Part shown: positions 12,965 through 27,700 of the stretch, piece after piece
Layout of the letters: every line of letters starts with the position of its first letter
Numbering within the stretch: the stretch's first letter is position 1
Source: Metallyticus violacea
Lineage: Eukaryota > Arthropoda > Insecta > Mantodea > Metallyticidae
Direction: 5' to 3'
Assembly: GCA_030762175.1 (NCBI GenBank)
Contig: CM060833.1
Location: 1,552,501-1,616,500, forward strand
Length of the DNA: 64,000 nucleotides
The notes under the pieces: generated by a model
Seen by the model: only the letters and a program-made list of their open reading frames with translations
Told to the model about the DNA's origin: nothing
Database searches by the model: none
Position numbers and translations under genes: made by a program

Positions 12965-13145
12965 TTCCGTGAGCGACGTTCGGGTTCGATTCCCGATTGG
13001 GACGGTTTCCTGACAGTTTTAAGTCTCCTGAGCTATTCAGGCGCTATCTGTGGGATTACATAGCCGCGCCATTCGGACATTCCAAGTTCAGATATTCTCA
13101 TCAGGCATCCCACAAGGCGGAGCGAAATTGAAAATAAATAGAAAG
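12965..13145 (+). repeat. tRNA-like SINE fragment, other family
   Basis: Contains a B-box-like GGGTTCGATTCCCG at about 12980 followed by a non-tRNA body unlike families A and B. The upstream A-box half is missing or unclear. No second copy seen here. Confidence 0.4.
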
Positions 13146-15518
13146 TATATCTTAAAAATATCGAACACAGTCTTTCCAGTTGTACTCTCATAATAAATGC
13201 TTTTTAGTAAATAAAAGAAACTTCGGAATCTTTTAAGACGACGTTCTGATGAAATTGTATAAACCTATTAGCACGAATATCATTATAGATGCAATCTATC
13301 TAAAGCAGGACTCCAGAAACATAAATACAAACAATATTCTAGGAAATGCCTAAATGTAAGTGTAACTAATACACATTATTGTAGCTGTCTTCTGAGGCAG
13401 GAATGCCATTAGGCGGAGTTACTTAACCTAACCAAACCGAATGGCCATCATTAGGAATAGAAACAAGAAACACTGATTGGTTTGCGTTGCATTATTTCGT
13501 TACAATGATACATTAAATTTATAGATATTTTTACCATATTTAGCCATTTCAGCATTTACAATTTCCTAAATTCTATAAACAAAATTTTTTTAATAATAGT
13601 AGGATATCAAACAGCAAACTTTATTTCTATTTAATGATAGAGATAAATTAATTATTTCCTTTGTATAACATCAGGTAGAGTGCAAACAAACTCTTTGGAA
13701 ATCCCACAGCTATGCTAAGTGTGTCGCCAAGGACCTCTAACTTTCCTTTACCGAATGAGATAGTGACAAAAACATCTTGTAATGCTTTCCGAGTGGAAAG
13801 TAACTGGTATGTACTTGATTTAGACACATACGTATATCATACAGGCATCGAATCAGACATTTTGAAAATAGGAGGGGGGTACTTATATTTAACGTTATCA
13901 ATATCAATAAGCCTAGTAAACAGTCAACATAAAAACTTTTTGAATCGTTATATTCTAAATAATAAGAACACGGTTACAGTTCCGTTCTGCTACAAACAGA
14001 AAGTATTTTAGACGTAGCCCATTAATGATCATAAACATAACGGAATCTAATGATTTTGTTTGCATTCCATTCCTGAACTTAGTAAGTGCTGTTATCCCTT
14101 ACACTAACAACTCCTGCGGAAGTCACTGTTATTGTTTGCATTCCACTCCGGTACTCCAGAAGTATTCTTGTTTTTATTTTCTTTTGTACTTAAAGAGGCA
14201 AATATGACCAATGTCTTATATTTGTCATTGCACATTAATTTAACGTTATTGGTATTCAATTATGTTCAATAAAGCAAATTTTATAGTAATTTGTGATTTG
14301 ATTGAATTTAACATAATTAGGATGTTTACATTAACACCGCAGAATAAGTTTTATTGTTCTTTCCGTGCCAGAAAATAAACAAGAAAGAAAGTGTAATTTT
14401 CACCACTTAAAGCCCAGTGCAACACGAGAGACACAGTAGTCGATATGACGCAGAGGATTGTATAACTCCCGAATCCGCAGCATGAGAATTTGTAATACGC
14501 GCAAAATAAAAAAATAAAATAAAAATTAAAAATCTAATAGAAAGCGAACTTTCATTAAATCAGCAACTGTAATAAACGAAGTGACGAATGGACCTTGCAG
14601 TTTCAAGTAGCTGTCTGTACACGGAAGGAAGCAAAGCTGGTAACTTCTCTTTTAACAGTAATACGGTAAGAATGGGAGATTTATGCACATCCCAGGATTG
14701 TTGGCAACTCTACAATACGTACTGTCAACGACGGTTTCCGCAAAACCCTCTGTAAGCGATTATTGTGTATTAAACACTTCTTTCTGTTTGTAATTTGGCA
14801 ATTTAACTGGTTTTTTTTTCTGTGCACATGCCGAATGGGAGATATGGTCGTTGGCTGTTGTTATCATTGAGGCTGTGATAATGCTAATGCGTTGCGTTTT
14901 ATACAGGACAAATACTTTTTCCCATTATATATCTTGTATTTTGTGTTTAATGAAGCAATTTTCAAAAGTCATGTGCAATCTTTGGCCTTTTTTTCTGTTT
15001 TACATAATCTGTTGCAATTTTTCTTCATTTTAGGGCGTTTAATTACAGTTGTAAGCTGGTCAGCTATGAATGTGTCTTTAATTCTAAACTTAGGCATCTG
15101 AATAAGGAAGTTCTGCAATGTAAATAAAAGATAAACTGAGTCAGTTATAAGAGAAAAATGAGAAATATAAAAGTATGTTCAATTGCAAATGTGCTACGGG
15201 GGAGGGGGGGGAGGAAAATATTTAACATTACATGAATTATACTATAACTAATTACATATTTGTAATATTTCAATATTAGAAGTACATTCATACAAACGTT
15301 CTAGTCATATCTATTAGAAATATTTATATGTTGTATAACGTCAAATAATTAACGAAGAAAAAAGTCATTGTTAGTTTATAAATTTTGCTACACAGTAATA
15401 AGTTGTAAGAGCAGATTTGCAAATTTGTTCAACATCGGATTTTAATAACAATAATTTGTAATTGTTTGGAGGAGCATTAAATATTCTTAAGCTAGATACA
15501 TTATCAATGGATCTATGA
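13146..15518. other. Spacer
   Basis: AT-rich. Open frames of 60-99 codons (for example 13712-14011) carry no recognised motif. A G-run lies near 15198. Nothing else seen. Confidence 0.45.
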
Positions 15519-15725
15519 AGATGAAATTTTTGGGCGTAAAAACCCTAACTATGCCTACCTTTGGAAGGAAATTATAGCCGTATATTTACAGCTTGTGAAA
15601 GAACCTCAAGCCTGAAAGAAGAGGTCTCTGAGTAAAATTTGTCGGCCGTTTCACACCCTGAATTGAACGGGACGCTGATGACCTGAGATGTTTAAGAGCT
15701 TCCGCGAATAAACGAAATCAACAAA
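15519..15725 (+). repeat. SINE family A, lacking the tRNA head
   Basis: Starts at the GGCGTAAAAA-CC block just after the tRNA-like part, then carries the body through CCTCAAGCCTGAAAGAAGAG and GGGACGCTGATGACCTGAG. It begins at nearly the same internal point as the copy at 37983-38148. Confidence 0.8.
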
Positions 15726-16511
15726 TTCTCATTTACCCACATGCAGTTCTGAGCTTTATTTGGGGTATATAGTAATAAAAGCAACTTTCATCATCAGTAT
15801 TTATATCTGTCAAACGTTTAGGATCATTTGGGGAAACATGCTCAGCAGTTTCCTTGCACATTCCTTTCTCCTCTTCTTCTCTTCATTGGTTAGGGAATGT
15901 GGAACCCATTTTACACAGATGTTTCGTAGCTTAAAATGTTCAAAGAGTATACTGTCAGTGCTGCCAACACTGATACCCACTTCCATACTTAGCGTTTCAA
16001 CAGTAATATGTCAATTTTCCTCCATCAAGTTTGAATTGTTCTCTCGTTAACAGCTTCCCGAGGCCGGCCAGAGCGATTGCGATTGTCTTTCAAAGTCTCT
16101 CGCCCTTCTTCAAATGATCGAATTCACCTTGCAATGGTATCTTAATTACCATGAAAAGTCCTCACTCTTTCACCTAACTTTAGCATATGATTATGCATAT
16201 TTTTACAGTTTAAGGTTCACTGTAGCCAGATGCATATATTTTGTAGGCAATGGATAGACTGTTTGCAAAATATTTGGAGTGCCTCTCGTATACAATTTAA
16301 ACTTGTTCTACGAAAGCCTTATACTCATACACTTCATTAAGGGTTTCTGTCGTTTTGGTTTCTCGTTCAAATGTGATAAAAATATTTTTAACTTTCAGTT
16401 TCGTTACACAAAGAAGTTGCCTCAGACACAGCTGCAAGCTGGTAATCACGTGACGTGGAGAGGAAAGTGACCCACTTAAAGACAAACTCGTTCGTTATTC
16501 TCATGTTTCAG
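15726..16511. other. Upstream flank or 5' UTR intron end of GMC gene A
   Basis: No coding exon recognised. The final bases (TTATTCTCATGTTTCAG ending at 16511) form a good polypyrimidine tract and AG acceptor six bases before the chosen start codon. The sequence just upstream is therefore probably intron rather than promoter. Confidence 0.5.
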
Positions 16512-16517
16512 GAGGCC

Positions 16518-17026
16518 ATGGCACCCTTGACCAGCATCCTCGGGACGGTAGTGGGGGGAGGTGGCCTTGCCTGGGGCATCTTCCCTCTCTTGGCGATCGG
16601 CCTGGCCTATCTCCGCTACAACACGGTGGATCCAGAAAGTCACCCGATTGACATCCGGGAGACCCTGCCTGAGTACGACTTCGTGATCGTGGGGGCAGGT
16701 TCTGCCGGCGCCGTAGTAGCCAACCGCCTCTCGGAAGTTCCCGGCTGGAAGGTGCTACTGCTGGAGGCGGGGGGCGACGAGAACGAGATTTCGGACATCC
16801 CCTCGCTGGCCGGGTACCTGCAGCTCTCTGATCTGGACTGGAAATATCAAACGTCCCCACCTCGAGACTCGGCCTACTGTCTCGCCATGCTGGGCGATCG
16901 CTGTAACTGGCCGCGGGGCAAAGTACTTGGCGGCTCAAGTGTCCTTAACGCCATGATATACGTTAGGGGTAACAGACACGACTACGACCTTTGGGAGTCG
17001 CTTGGCAACCCGGGCTGGAGCTACAA
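16518..17026 (+). CDS. GMC gene A, coding exon 1
   Basis: Residues 1-169 plus two bases. It carries the hydrophobic N-terminus, the FAD-binding GAGSAG loop, the LLLEAGG strand end and GMC signature 1 ([11 protein letters not shown]). The context GAGGCCATGG around the start is good for initiation. Donor GTAAGT at 17027, phase 2. The exon is clearly more GC-rich than its flanks. Confidence 0.93.
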
Positions 17027-17966
17027 GTAAGTGACCTCACATTAATGCTTTTGTAAAGGGTACAGTAAATGTATAGCTCTTGAACTCCTTAAGGGGGTCT
17101 GGAAAGGGGAAAATGACGACTTTATATTAAAAACCTAAGGAATCTGCTCTATCTAATTATTGCACCTTATCACTGGTCAGTATATTACAGGGCTGAGCCT
17201 TGATTAGCAGCAATCCAAGTAGTGACAGCTATCTCACATTTAGATGATTTATAAACACTTAGAAGAGTAAGGCGGAATGCAATGAAAGCAATTCTAAACA
17301 TTAATGCTTAAAATGTTTTCATGAACTAAAATACACATTTTTCGGAATCTAATTGGCAATTTACTACAACATTTCACAAGTGTTTATCAAACAGCTATGT
17401 TTCATTTAACGTGACATTTTTTCTTTCTTGTTATCGAATTAACATATAGGAAATATACAAATGTAAAAAATTCGACATGCAGGAGCTGTGTGAGTTAAGC
17501 GAATTCCTCGCAAGTTGAATTTACGAAGGTTATTACAGAGCGCTAGAGCAGAGAAGTTACATACTGAGTTTACAGAAATTGGGAGGAAACAGTGACTCGT
17601 GTATCTACAACCAGGAGCCCATCACCTATGACCATTTCCCTTCTCTTGTAGAAGACGGGCCAAGCCAGTGTAATTACTCCGTCCTCCTCCCTCCTTGGAT
17701 AATATAGCAATAGAGGTTCACTGTCTTACCGCATCAATAACATTTTAGCTTCAGTTACTCTAGACTTTAACAACGTACAAACTCCATGTGAAGTGGTGGT
17801 AAAATAGCTTTAGCTAATAGCAGTCAAAGATTAACAGCAACTTGTAACTTATCTTTACACGGAGCACGGAAATCAAGTGCAATTCAAGACGCTTGCTGCT
17901 GCCAGTCCAGCCGAACGACAGCGGAGAGAGCCAAACTACTGTTGCGTGGCCGCTTGTAAATTATGC

Positions 17967-18020
<54 letters not shown>

Positions 18021-18709
18021 TTTTGGTGTTGAACATAATGTTACCAATGCCTCCGTAAATTTTAAATATAAATTGACATAGGATTGTTACGCGGGTAAAA
18101 TATTTTAAGGGTGGCAAATGTGCTTTTATTGGAATTCGCAATTAATTCATATATACACACACAAACACTAATTTAACGCTAACCTCGGGTAAATCCTAGA
18201 AACCGGTGGACCCAATGGTTTGCTGTGGCGAGCGTAGGCTTCTTTTGGTAAATATAAATTGATAAGGGCGGGTCATTTTTTTTTAATAGTGTTTAATGCC
18301 CGTTTTTACCACTGAGACACCACAGGTGGTGGACGCTGATGATACATGAGATGAAATGACATATTAGGAAAGGACTTTAAAGGAAGGAAACGTTCCAGGC
18401 CTAAGTTTAGGGTACCTTCCCGGCATTTACCATTTATGAGGAATGAGGAAAACCTTGAAAAAACGTCAGTAAGGGAGGACGGTCCTGGTGGGATTCGAAC
18501 CCCAGATATTCCGCTCACCAGTCCGCGCCTTAAAGACCTCGGCCAACCGTGGCGGTAGGGGCGGGTAAACCACTGTGATGGTGGCAAAGCTCCTTTGATT
18601 GCAACGGAAAAAAAAATCGCAAACATAAATTTATAGCGCATTGTGTGTGTGGTACTATGTTACCGAATAAATCATTGTGATGCGGTAAAAATCTTCAACT
18701 CCGGTGGGG

Positions 18710-18797
<88 letters not shown>

Positions 18798-21700
18798 AAT
18801 ACACAAAATGACATGAGGATTCGAAACCTCTACCTTGAAAACTATAACAAGACGCTTTAACCATCTGAACGATCATGCCGTTAAGCTTGATAGCGTTATA
18901 ATCTGTGGAAGTCACTACCTTGGGCTCTCTCAGCCGTCGCTCAGCAAGCACCAAGAATGTCTGAGTTGCACTTGGATTTCCGTGTAGAGACAAACGTTAC
19001 TGTTGAGATGTCGAGTGATGGTCATATCAAATGTTTGGATACCGACTGGGTATGGCAGTTGCTATCTTCATGACAAAAATAAAATACATGCATCGTTATA
19101 AATTATCAGTTAATTTGTCTTTTTTTTTTTTTTTTTTAACAATTATGAGAAAATTAAACGCTAGAGCACTTTTAAATATCGGGTTTCAGTATACCCCACT
19201 TCGATTTCCTTAGGTTTCAGAAATTATTTATCTTATTTTATTTAAATGGTATACCGCGTTTTATTGCGAAAAACATTTGTACAGCTAGAGGGATTTTTAA
19301 GTTTTGGGTTTCAGGTTAACTTCCACTTCCAATATTCTGTTTTTGTTTCTTTTCAGAAGATTTATTTATTTATTTATTTCAATGGCATATATCGAGTTTC
19401 GTTGAGGAAAAAAAATCCGGCCGGTAGAGCAATTTTTAAAATTTTTGTTTTATTTCCAAAGCTTTTAAAAGTAACCTGCAAAAATTCAGTCTCGGGCTTT
19501 ACAAAATGTTGGGGAAAATTTGCAGTGTATAAGCAATAATTTAACAGTAGTGAGATAGAACATTTTGAAGCGCCTTATAAATATGAACAATTCTGAACAA
19601 TAACAAGCCAGTGAAAATTTAAATACATACTGCGTCGTACTTCAATTTATGTACATCTTCCACTTTAATAATTGTGCATATCAGCAGTCTAACAAAACAA
19701 CACTACAACAATGGTACGACCGTTGACACAGGGTTTTGCGTTTAGGCAATGAGCATGCTACAGCCGGCCGCACTTTATAAAATGTTACATTATAGCAAAT
19801 GCTGGATATATCGTTCTCCTTCAGTTAAACAGACATAACGTTTCTGGTTTCATTTCATATGTGTGAAGATTTGTCCTTCAGAGACTGCTACAGCTGCTGA
19901 GCGAGAGGGTCATACTCTATCTTGAAATACTCACAGACTCCTCTGCTGTATGAGCAGTGGCGAAAGCTTTCTCTTCTTCCGTCAGCCGATTAAAAACATG
20001 GGGTCTGAATGTCATTTTGGCACCTCTCTCCATTATGTGTCTTGCACTAAGTGGACACCAAATTGAGGGATTTCTTGTACAAGTGTTGTGAGCCTCGTCT
20101 GAACTTAACACAAGCGGTGGGACAAAGATGAATGAAACACGTGTACGCTTGTAAATTTTGGGTTTTAACAAATTTGTTGCAGAAGAACTCCCAGCTTCTT
20201 GTGCCAATTTATCTTCTTTTAAAATGCACCAGCAGTACAAATTACAATTTTGGGAACTTCCTCATGAACGCGACGACGTTGCTCTAAATTCAGATGCCTG
20301 GCGGCTGATTGGGGAACAGCGATGCAAACTCCGTGCGATTTATTCTGCTCTTGACGTCATAGTCGGATTGGCAGTGAGGGAGGGGAGCCACACTAACCTG
20401 TTCTGTTGCAACTCACATAGCAATACAAATTAACGTACTTACAGTTTTCTGCTTTGGCATCTTCGACAGTCTGAGAAGCTACTTAGTAGATACCCTATTT
20501 AAAAATGACGCTCTCGTCAGTTTCCTAATGTTTAATACAGTTTAGCACTCTACATTTTGTGCAATTGTAGAACTATCCCTGGGGAGAAACACTCCACTTA
20601 TGTCCGATGTTACGTTAGTGGAACTTGAATTGTTAAAATTACGAAATAAATATGAAAAACAACAAATACAAATTAAATGTGCACACAGTTCAAGATTTAA
20701 GAAATGCAACATGATCGTCTCCGACCAAGCGGTCTCCCCATTTCACGTGGGAACTGCCGAGTTTCAAAAGATAACATAAGGTCCCGTTACCTGCTAATGT
20801 TGACAATAAATGTTTTGATTTGGTTGGAACGGTGAAGGGAAACTTTAAGCTGTGGTCAAAAAGATGCTTTGAAGGAAAGGAGGAAGGCAGAAAGCAGCAT
20901 TGTTATGTAAAAATCACGGCATAAAGCAATTTTCTTGATAATATAAACTGCAGTTTAGTTAATACATTTGACTCTTTTTAATTCCCCTTACGCATTAACA
21001 TTTCCCAGCTCTTTTGTGTGCAAGGTTTACAATTCCAAGTTTCGAATTAGCGTATTTTAAATACAACAAAATTACTTTGCAGAAAAGCATACTTCCCTAC
21101 AATTGTCTTATTCTGTTTGCTGTCTAAACAAGGCTAAGTTAATTAGGCGGCAAACAAATCGTTTTTCACAGACGTAAACCATCAATGTGCACAAGACGTC
21201 AAATATAAATAAAACGTACTCGTAGAGCAACGCGACACTGGCACGGGTTCCACGACCATCGGGGTTTTCATGCCTTATAAATGGCAAATGTCGGATGTTA
21301 CCCAAACTTAGGCTTGAAACTTCCGCATTTAATCATTTCATTTAAAAGCAACACTAGTATCCACTGCCTTGATACCTAAGTAGTGAAAACACACTTTAAT
21401 CATTTTTCAAAAGAAAATAAATAAACGCTAAATTACTAATTGATTTTATTTTCTACCACTATACATGGCAATTCTAATTCCGGCCCACGCTCTCTGCGTT
21501 TAATTTTAACCGGGATATTCTTGTCTTTTTGCCCCTAGCTGTTTTAGGGGTGTTGTTATGAAAAGGCGGTGGTGCAGAAAATATTATTCAAGAGAGCTAT
21601 GGAAATAGTGATTAGTAACAGTTACGGCAACATTAATGATGGTGTTTGCTTATGAGCTGCTAATAAATTAAAGTTATATATTACAATATTTTGTCTGGCT

Positions 21701-24700
21701 CCACCCCTCACCAATGTCTATGAACAACCCTACTACGTCTTGTAAATATTAACTGTACAACATTCACTTTCAACGTTTAGTTTAGTGACATCACGCTAGA
21801 AGCTGTTGCCATAGCTACGTGCAACTGTCAATCCCTTTCTAATTTTAATAAAGGTCGACTCGTTCAACACTACAGTCGATATCATTTGTTTATAGCGAAA
21901 TAACACAAGATGGGTGCATTTGAGACCTGAAAATTGCTGTTGCGCACTCCCCTGCTACCCGAGATCGTTAAGGCTCGGACTCGTGAGCGGGAGGTCTGGG
22001 GTTCGAATCCCACCAGGGCCGTCCTCCCTGACTGAGGTTTTTTCCAGGTTTTTCTCAGTCCTCATAAATGGCAAATGCCGGGGAGGTACCCTAAACTTAG
22101 GCCTGGACCGTTTCCCTCCTTAAAAAATATCCTTTCCCAATATATCATGTCGGGCCTGTTGGTGTAGTGGTAACCATACTTGCCTTCTAAACCCAAGATC
22201 GCGGGTTCAAACCCGGCCAGGATCGATCGATTTTTCAGGTGTAAAAATCCTAAGTATGGCTTCCTTGGAAAAGGAAGAAAAGCCTTGGGTCCCGTGTCGT
22301 ACATTTACGGCACGATAAAAAACCTCGAGCCTGAAAGAAGAGGCCTCTGAGCAAAATTTGTCGGCTGTTTCACGCCCTGAATTGAATGGAACGCTGATGA
22401 CCTGAGCTGTTAAAGAGCGTCCGTAAATAAAACAAATGAACAAACAACCTTTCAGTCCCGTCTCGCACGAATTAGCAATTGGCATACACAACAAAGACTG
22501 GCATGCAAAGATATTAAAAACAGTTTCCTCTTAAGTGGTATGAAAGGAAAGATCGAGTTAGGTTAATACAGGGGGGTATATTCAGCGTGCGCAAACGATA
22601 ACGCGTTTTCGTTGCTCTGCGCATTACGTCACCCGAACAAAAACGAGAGTGTATGGTATCATGTGTAATTGATATAATTGTGTTTTTTTTATTATGACAG
22701 TCGCTTTATGCGCATCATAGTTTATTTAATATATTCTCTACAAAATGCATGGTTGCAAATCACATAGTAGTAATGCGAAAGAAAATACCATATTGCTGCA
22801 CAGGTTTCCACATGACTCTGATTTTGAAAACATCACCAATGCTGGAATGTTCTCCCTTCATTTTCAAGAATCTGACAGTATAAGAGATTTGCATTCAGAG
22901 CTGCTTAACTTACCAAGCAAATGTGTACACAGTTCCTTCAGTAAATTTGCCCGCATGTGACTTCAGATCCCATTTGTCGCCAAAATAGAGAAAGCTTGCG
23001 CAAAGTATATGATATCGAATTCGAAAGTTTGGAGGTCTCAGAAACACAAAAATTGTTTCGATGTTAGAACCAAGAATAAACATTTAAGTCAAACGGTGTG
23101 TAACTTAAAAATCGCAACAGAGACCTCATTCAGCAAATTTCAAAAATGAAGTTTCTGAAGGGGTGAGAAGAATCCCATGCAGATCAGATCGCTTCAAAAT
23201 AAAGGTAAACACGTTAATTGGGACGGAGATGATCTATGCCAGGCCATTACCCTCTACCAGCTTGCGCAAGTGGGTTAACCGTCCTCTCATTGCTGCTAAA
23301 TTAATAAAGTACGTATGTATTTGAGATAAAACTGTTTCATTTTCAGATTAGCCGGTCAGCATTAAGACGTTAATTTGAAAACAAATGCTACTTTTCTCCT
23401 TTTTCATTTCTATCACAGTTCGTACATATAAAGACGACACCTTTCATCTTACGCTGTCTGCTTGGCATGGAACTACTAAAAGTGGAGGTTTATAACTCAA
23501 TGCATAGCGCCCTGCAATAACGTTCACAAATTCGTTTGTGCAGCTCCTACTTGACGGTCTTTTTACTTTCGGCATGTTTAACACTAGACTTGTAATGTCT
23601 CAGAGATAGATAGAAACTCAGACTTGTCTTCCAATTGAAATGAACACCTGCAGTCGGACACAAGAATATATGCACATATTTCCAGGAATTAGATCTGAAG
23701 ATTTCGAAAAATATTTTAGGAATAAAACTAGCGGAAATGACAAACAATTTGATTTCTACATTAAAATGATCTTAAAGTTAACGACAAATATATATAGAAA
23801 TGGCATAGTAGGGAGGTGCACGTCACCAAATTTATTCTATCACCTTATTCTCCTGAATATTTATTTAAATAAACTAACAGCTGCGAAGCATTCACTGGTA
23901 GCTTTCAGCAATACCCGCTGCTGTGACTTAAAGCCTGCGATAATTTTCTGGTCGTACAGGTTCGAACAATGAATCGAATTCCTAACCTAGAAGTTGCAAG
24001 TTTACACCTTTACATTATTGACAAGTGTTTCGCCGAATACCGACAACAAACAAATACTTCAGGTTATCAATGTGCTAAAATGCTGCCAAGAAAATGAAAA
24101 TACAAAAATTAACAATTGGGTTTTACGCCAGCTCCTTAACGTAACTTTTGATAACTCTGATGTATCATTATACTTTCTCAGTTAAACATAAAGTAGGCAT
24201 TTAGGAGAAAAAGAAATATCATCCAATAAACAATGAAAACAGCTAACGGAAAAAACACACACAACAACATAATTTATCCAAATTGTGTTTTCACAATTAA
24301 TTTCTGAAAAGAACAAGTCATTACAGTTAAAAATCTGCAGTTTCTGTGTTAGCTGCGGCAATAGCCTCAAAACCAACTCGGAACCGGATTTGTTTTATTT
24401 TTTTAATAGTGTTTAACGCCCTTTTTACTGCTGAGACACCACAGACGGTAAACACTGATGATACATGAAATGAAATTATATATTGGGAAAGATTTTTTTT
24501 AAGGAAGGAAACGTTCCAGGCCTAAATTTAGGGCACCTCCCCGGCATTTGCATTTATAAGGACTGAGGAAAAGCTGGGAAAAAAAAAACTCAGGAGGGAC
24601 GGTACCCCAGTCCGCGCCTAAACGACCTCGGCCACCCGTGGCGGTGGAACCAGATTTAGGAGCAACATCAGCCGTCACTACTGTATACTGTTATTATAAA

Positions 24701-27700
24701 TGATGTGAGAGGTTTCACAAAACTGCTGTAGATATATTACTGGACACATCACAAAACTTTTCACGTACATAGAAAACTGAAAAGTTTTGTCTTCTTTTGG
24801 ATTTCTGCCACGAGAGCGCAGCAGTTAGTAAATATGGCGACAGGCGCTTCATTCACAACAGTCTCTCGTAACACTTCAAGAAGCGCCAACTGCCAACTTC
24901 AGGATGGGGAAACGACTAAGCAGCCTACAGTGAGTGCGTGGGGCGAGTTTTACATGAAGATCTTACGAAAACGGTTGCAACAACTTGTGCGTGTATCTGG
25001 ACAAGGTGGCTCATGTCGCAGCTGGTGCTCCACCCTTCACAATGTTCGCAAGGATTAAACAGGAGGTGGGGACGGTAATCAGCAATTCCTGTCGTGGCCT
25101 CCATAACTATGTCAAAGATTCTTACTGTGAGCTCGTATCAACAAATGATAGAAAGAAAGAACGTTATATCTGCATGGAGCATTTTAATGTGTCAAAAAAC
25201 TTTATCCAGATGTCTATAAGTTTAGCGATATTATCAAATGATAAAGCTACAGCAAACCTCCTGTATATACTACGAGATGTTTCGTTTCACTCAATATGCT
25301 ATTAGTCATGGTTGTTTTCAACACAGCACCGTCCTTGTATCATAAAATAAAAGATAAAAAGTAATTGAAAGAGTTGCTGACGAAAGCTCAATTTACCAGT
25401 TTGACCGCAACATCAAATAACAGGTCTCCCCAAGCGAGCAGCCTCAGACCAAGGTGAAGAGAAGGTGGTCACCTCTAGCGTGCGCAGTTAAGCAAAGTGG
25501 CATGTTCTCAAAAATCAAAGAATGTCTTCTACATGGCGGTCCTTGAAGAGGACGCTGAGAGCTGTATGAATACTTTCAGAACATGTGCTGGTTGCTATAC
25601 AGCATTGTCAGTTGTTCATGTTAAGCACGAGTGTTTAGAACTATCGAGAGCTAATGGTCTCATTACTAGAAAATTCCACATATCTGACCTTAATAGAAAG
25701 AAGTAAGCTATTCTATACTATATAATCATGTTTTATTCATTTCCTTCAATGAATGTCTAAATACTTAACATCTTATTTTACAAAGGATAAGGCAGAAATA
25801 TTTTAAAAATAAACAAAACACTTAAACATTACTTCTGACTAAATATCAATAGGTACATTCTTATGCAAGCTTTGTGTGTGTGTGTTATTCATTTCCTATC
25901 AATAAATAAGCATAAATACTTTCCTACAAAGGAAATACATAAACTGTAAATTTAATGCAATAAAATAAAATAATTCGGCAAACATAACCAGATAAAATTA
26001 ACCAGATTATATTTACAATTGTGTATTAAACCAATGGGAATTGTTTAGCATGTGCTACAGAAAATTTAGTTTAATCTTACTCTTAATAAAAATAATATAG
26101 ACCTCTTTACAAGTAAATTGAATGGTTCAATGTTCCTTTTCAGAACAGGTTCAGGTTTATTAAATTCTCAAAACAAAAAAGATATCATCCTCACACTGTT
26201 CTTTTCTAGTTAGCAAACTTTCAGAATGCAGGATCTTTTCTGTGTTTAGGCAACTTAACCGTGTGATTGGAGATATACTGAGACAGGCATCATAGAATCT
26301 CAAACAATAAACTTCAGTACTAGGAAACCTAAATGTTCAAGTTTTGTAGCAACATGGTTGGGTTTACATCCGGAACACACAATCTTATAACGCAGGTTGA
26401 CAAGGTGGATTTATTCCACATTCAAGCAAAAACTAAACTCTCTGTACTTCCACCGAAAGAGACGGTGCTAATGTGATCTGAATGCAATGATCGTATTTTT
26501 GTGAACAAAGCTGATCTGTCGAATGATATATTTATAAAACAAATCGTTGTTTTAACTGCATTTGTGTTAGTTACGCAGAATGCCCATGTATCTCAACAGA
26601 AAAAGGCCCCAAGTTATCTGAAATAACACAACATACAATGACATGTAGCGATATCTTCTGTCACTTCAACATCAACTTTCGGAGATTTCACTACTGGACT
26701 GTAGACTGTTGCTCTTGACGTGAAAGGAGTTTGGACCAGTCTTCTTGCTTCCGATAGGTGGTTTAACGTCACCGAACATTATTAACATGAGACAGCACTT
26801 TTAACTCTGACAAAACCTCACGCACGCCATCTCTCTTAGAAATACACTGTGCCTTTAAAGCAAAAACTGTTTTATCTCAACAAAAAACACGCTGTCGGAT
26901 GGATTATTGTTTTAAATATTTTCCTCTCAGTTATACCGACTCTCAAGTGTAAACTAACTTCAGCTAAAAGTTATTCAAGTGCTTAAGGTTTCATCTGTCA
27001 GATGTAAAACTAATTCAGCTGACATACTGCACACAGGACCAAAGATCTCACAGACAAATGAAAGGAAGGTTTGCCGTTCGAATTCAGCCAGAACGTCCTG
27101 ACAGAGGTTTTCTTTCAGGTTTTCCTCAGACCCAAATTCTGGAACACCGGGAAGCACGTTAAACTTACGATCGATTCCTGCCCACATTTTTTCCCATAGT
27201 TTTCCGTTTCACAGTGCTTGGAAATTGATGTCTAAAAATCAGAGAAAAAGTACCTATAAAATGTCCTTGAATTTAAATGTTAGCATTAAAATGTATAAAA
27301 ACCCCAATTTTAATAATAATAATAAATGATAACATTGAATTTATTGCAATGTACAAATATCGGAGAAAATGAAACTTCTAGACACCCCGCTCTACTTCAC
27401 TGACGTCATGGTCGGAATCTCTCTCTATATCAGGTCGTCATCCATACTCTTCTGCCTCCAAGTTCCTCTTGGAGGTTGACACATTCACACACTACTGTTG
27501 GCGTTCTGCCCTCCCCCTCTCATTGCAAACTTTCTTCGACACCTAAACTCTTTTTGACAACTTAATGTATGCTCTCATCCCTTGCTATTGTTTTTGCCAA
27601 AATTGAAAAGTTACCCTTAATTTGAGGATCGGCCAGTAAAGCAGCACTTTTTCAACCATTGATTTCAATACAACAAAATTTTCGCAATAATAAGTGCATG

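Noticed and set aside
16455..16517. Upstream in-frame Met codons for gene A
   Set aside because: They precede a good AG acceptor at 16511, so they are probably intronic; the start at 16518 has a better context and matches the paralogue's N-terminus length.
16501..16938. 145-codon minus-strand frame over GMC exon 1
   Set aside because: Antisense shadow of a GC-rich coding exon; Pro/Arg/Ser-rich with no motif.
18655..18993. 112-codon frame with poly-Tyr and poly-Phe
   Set aside because: Translation of a poly(A)/(TAA)n SINE tail.
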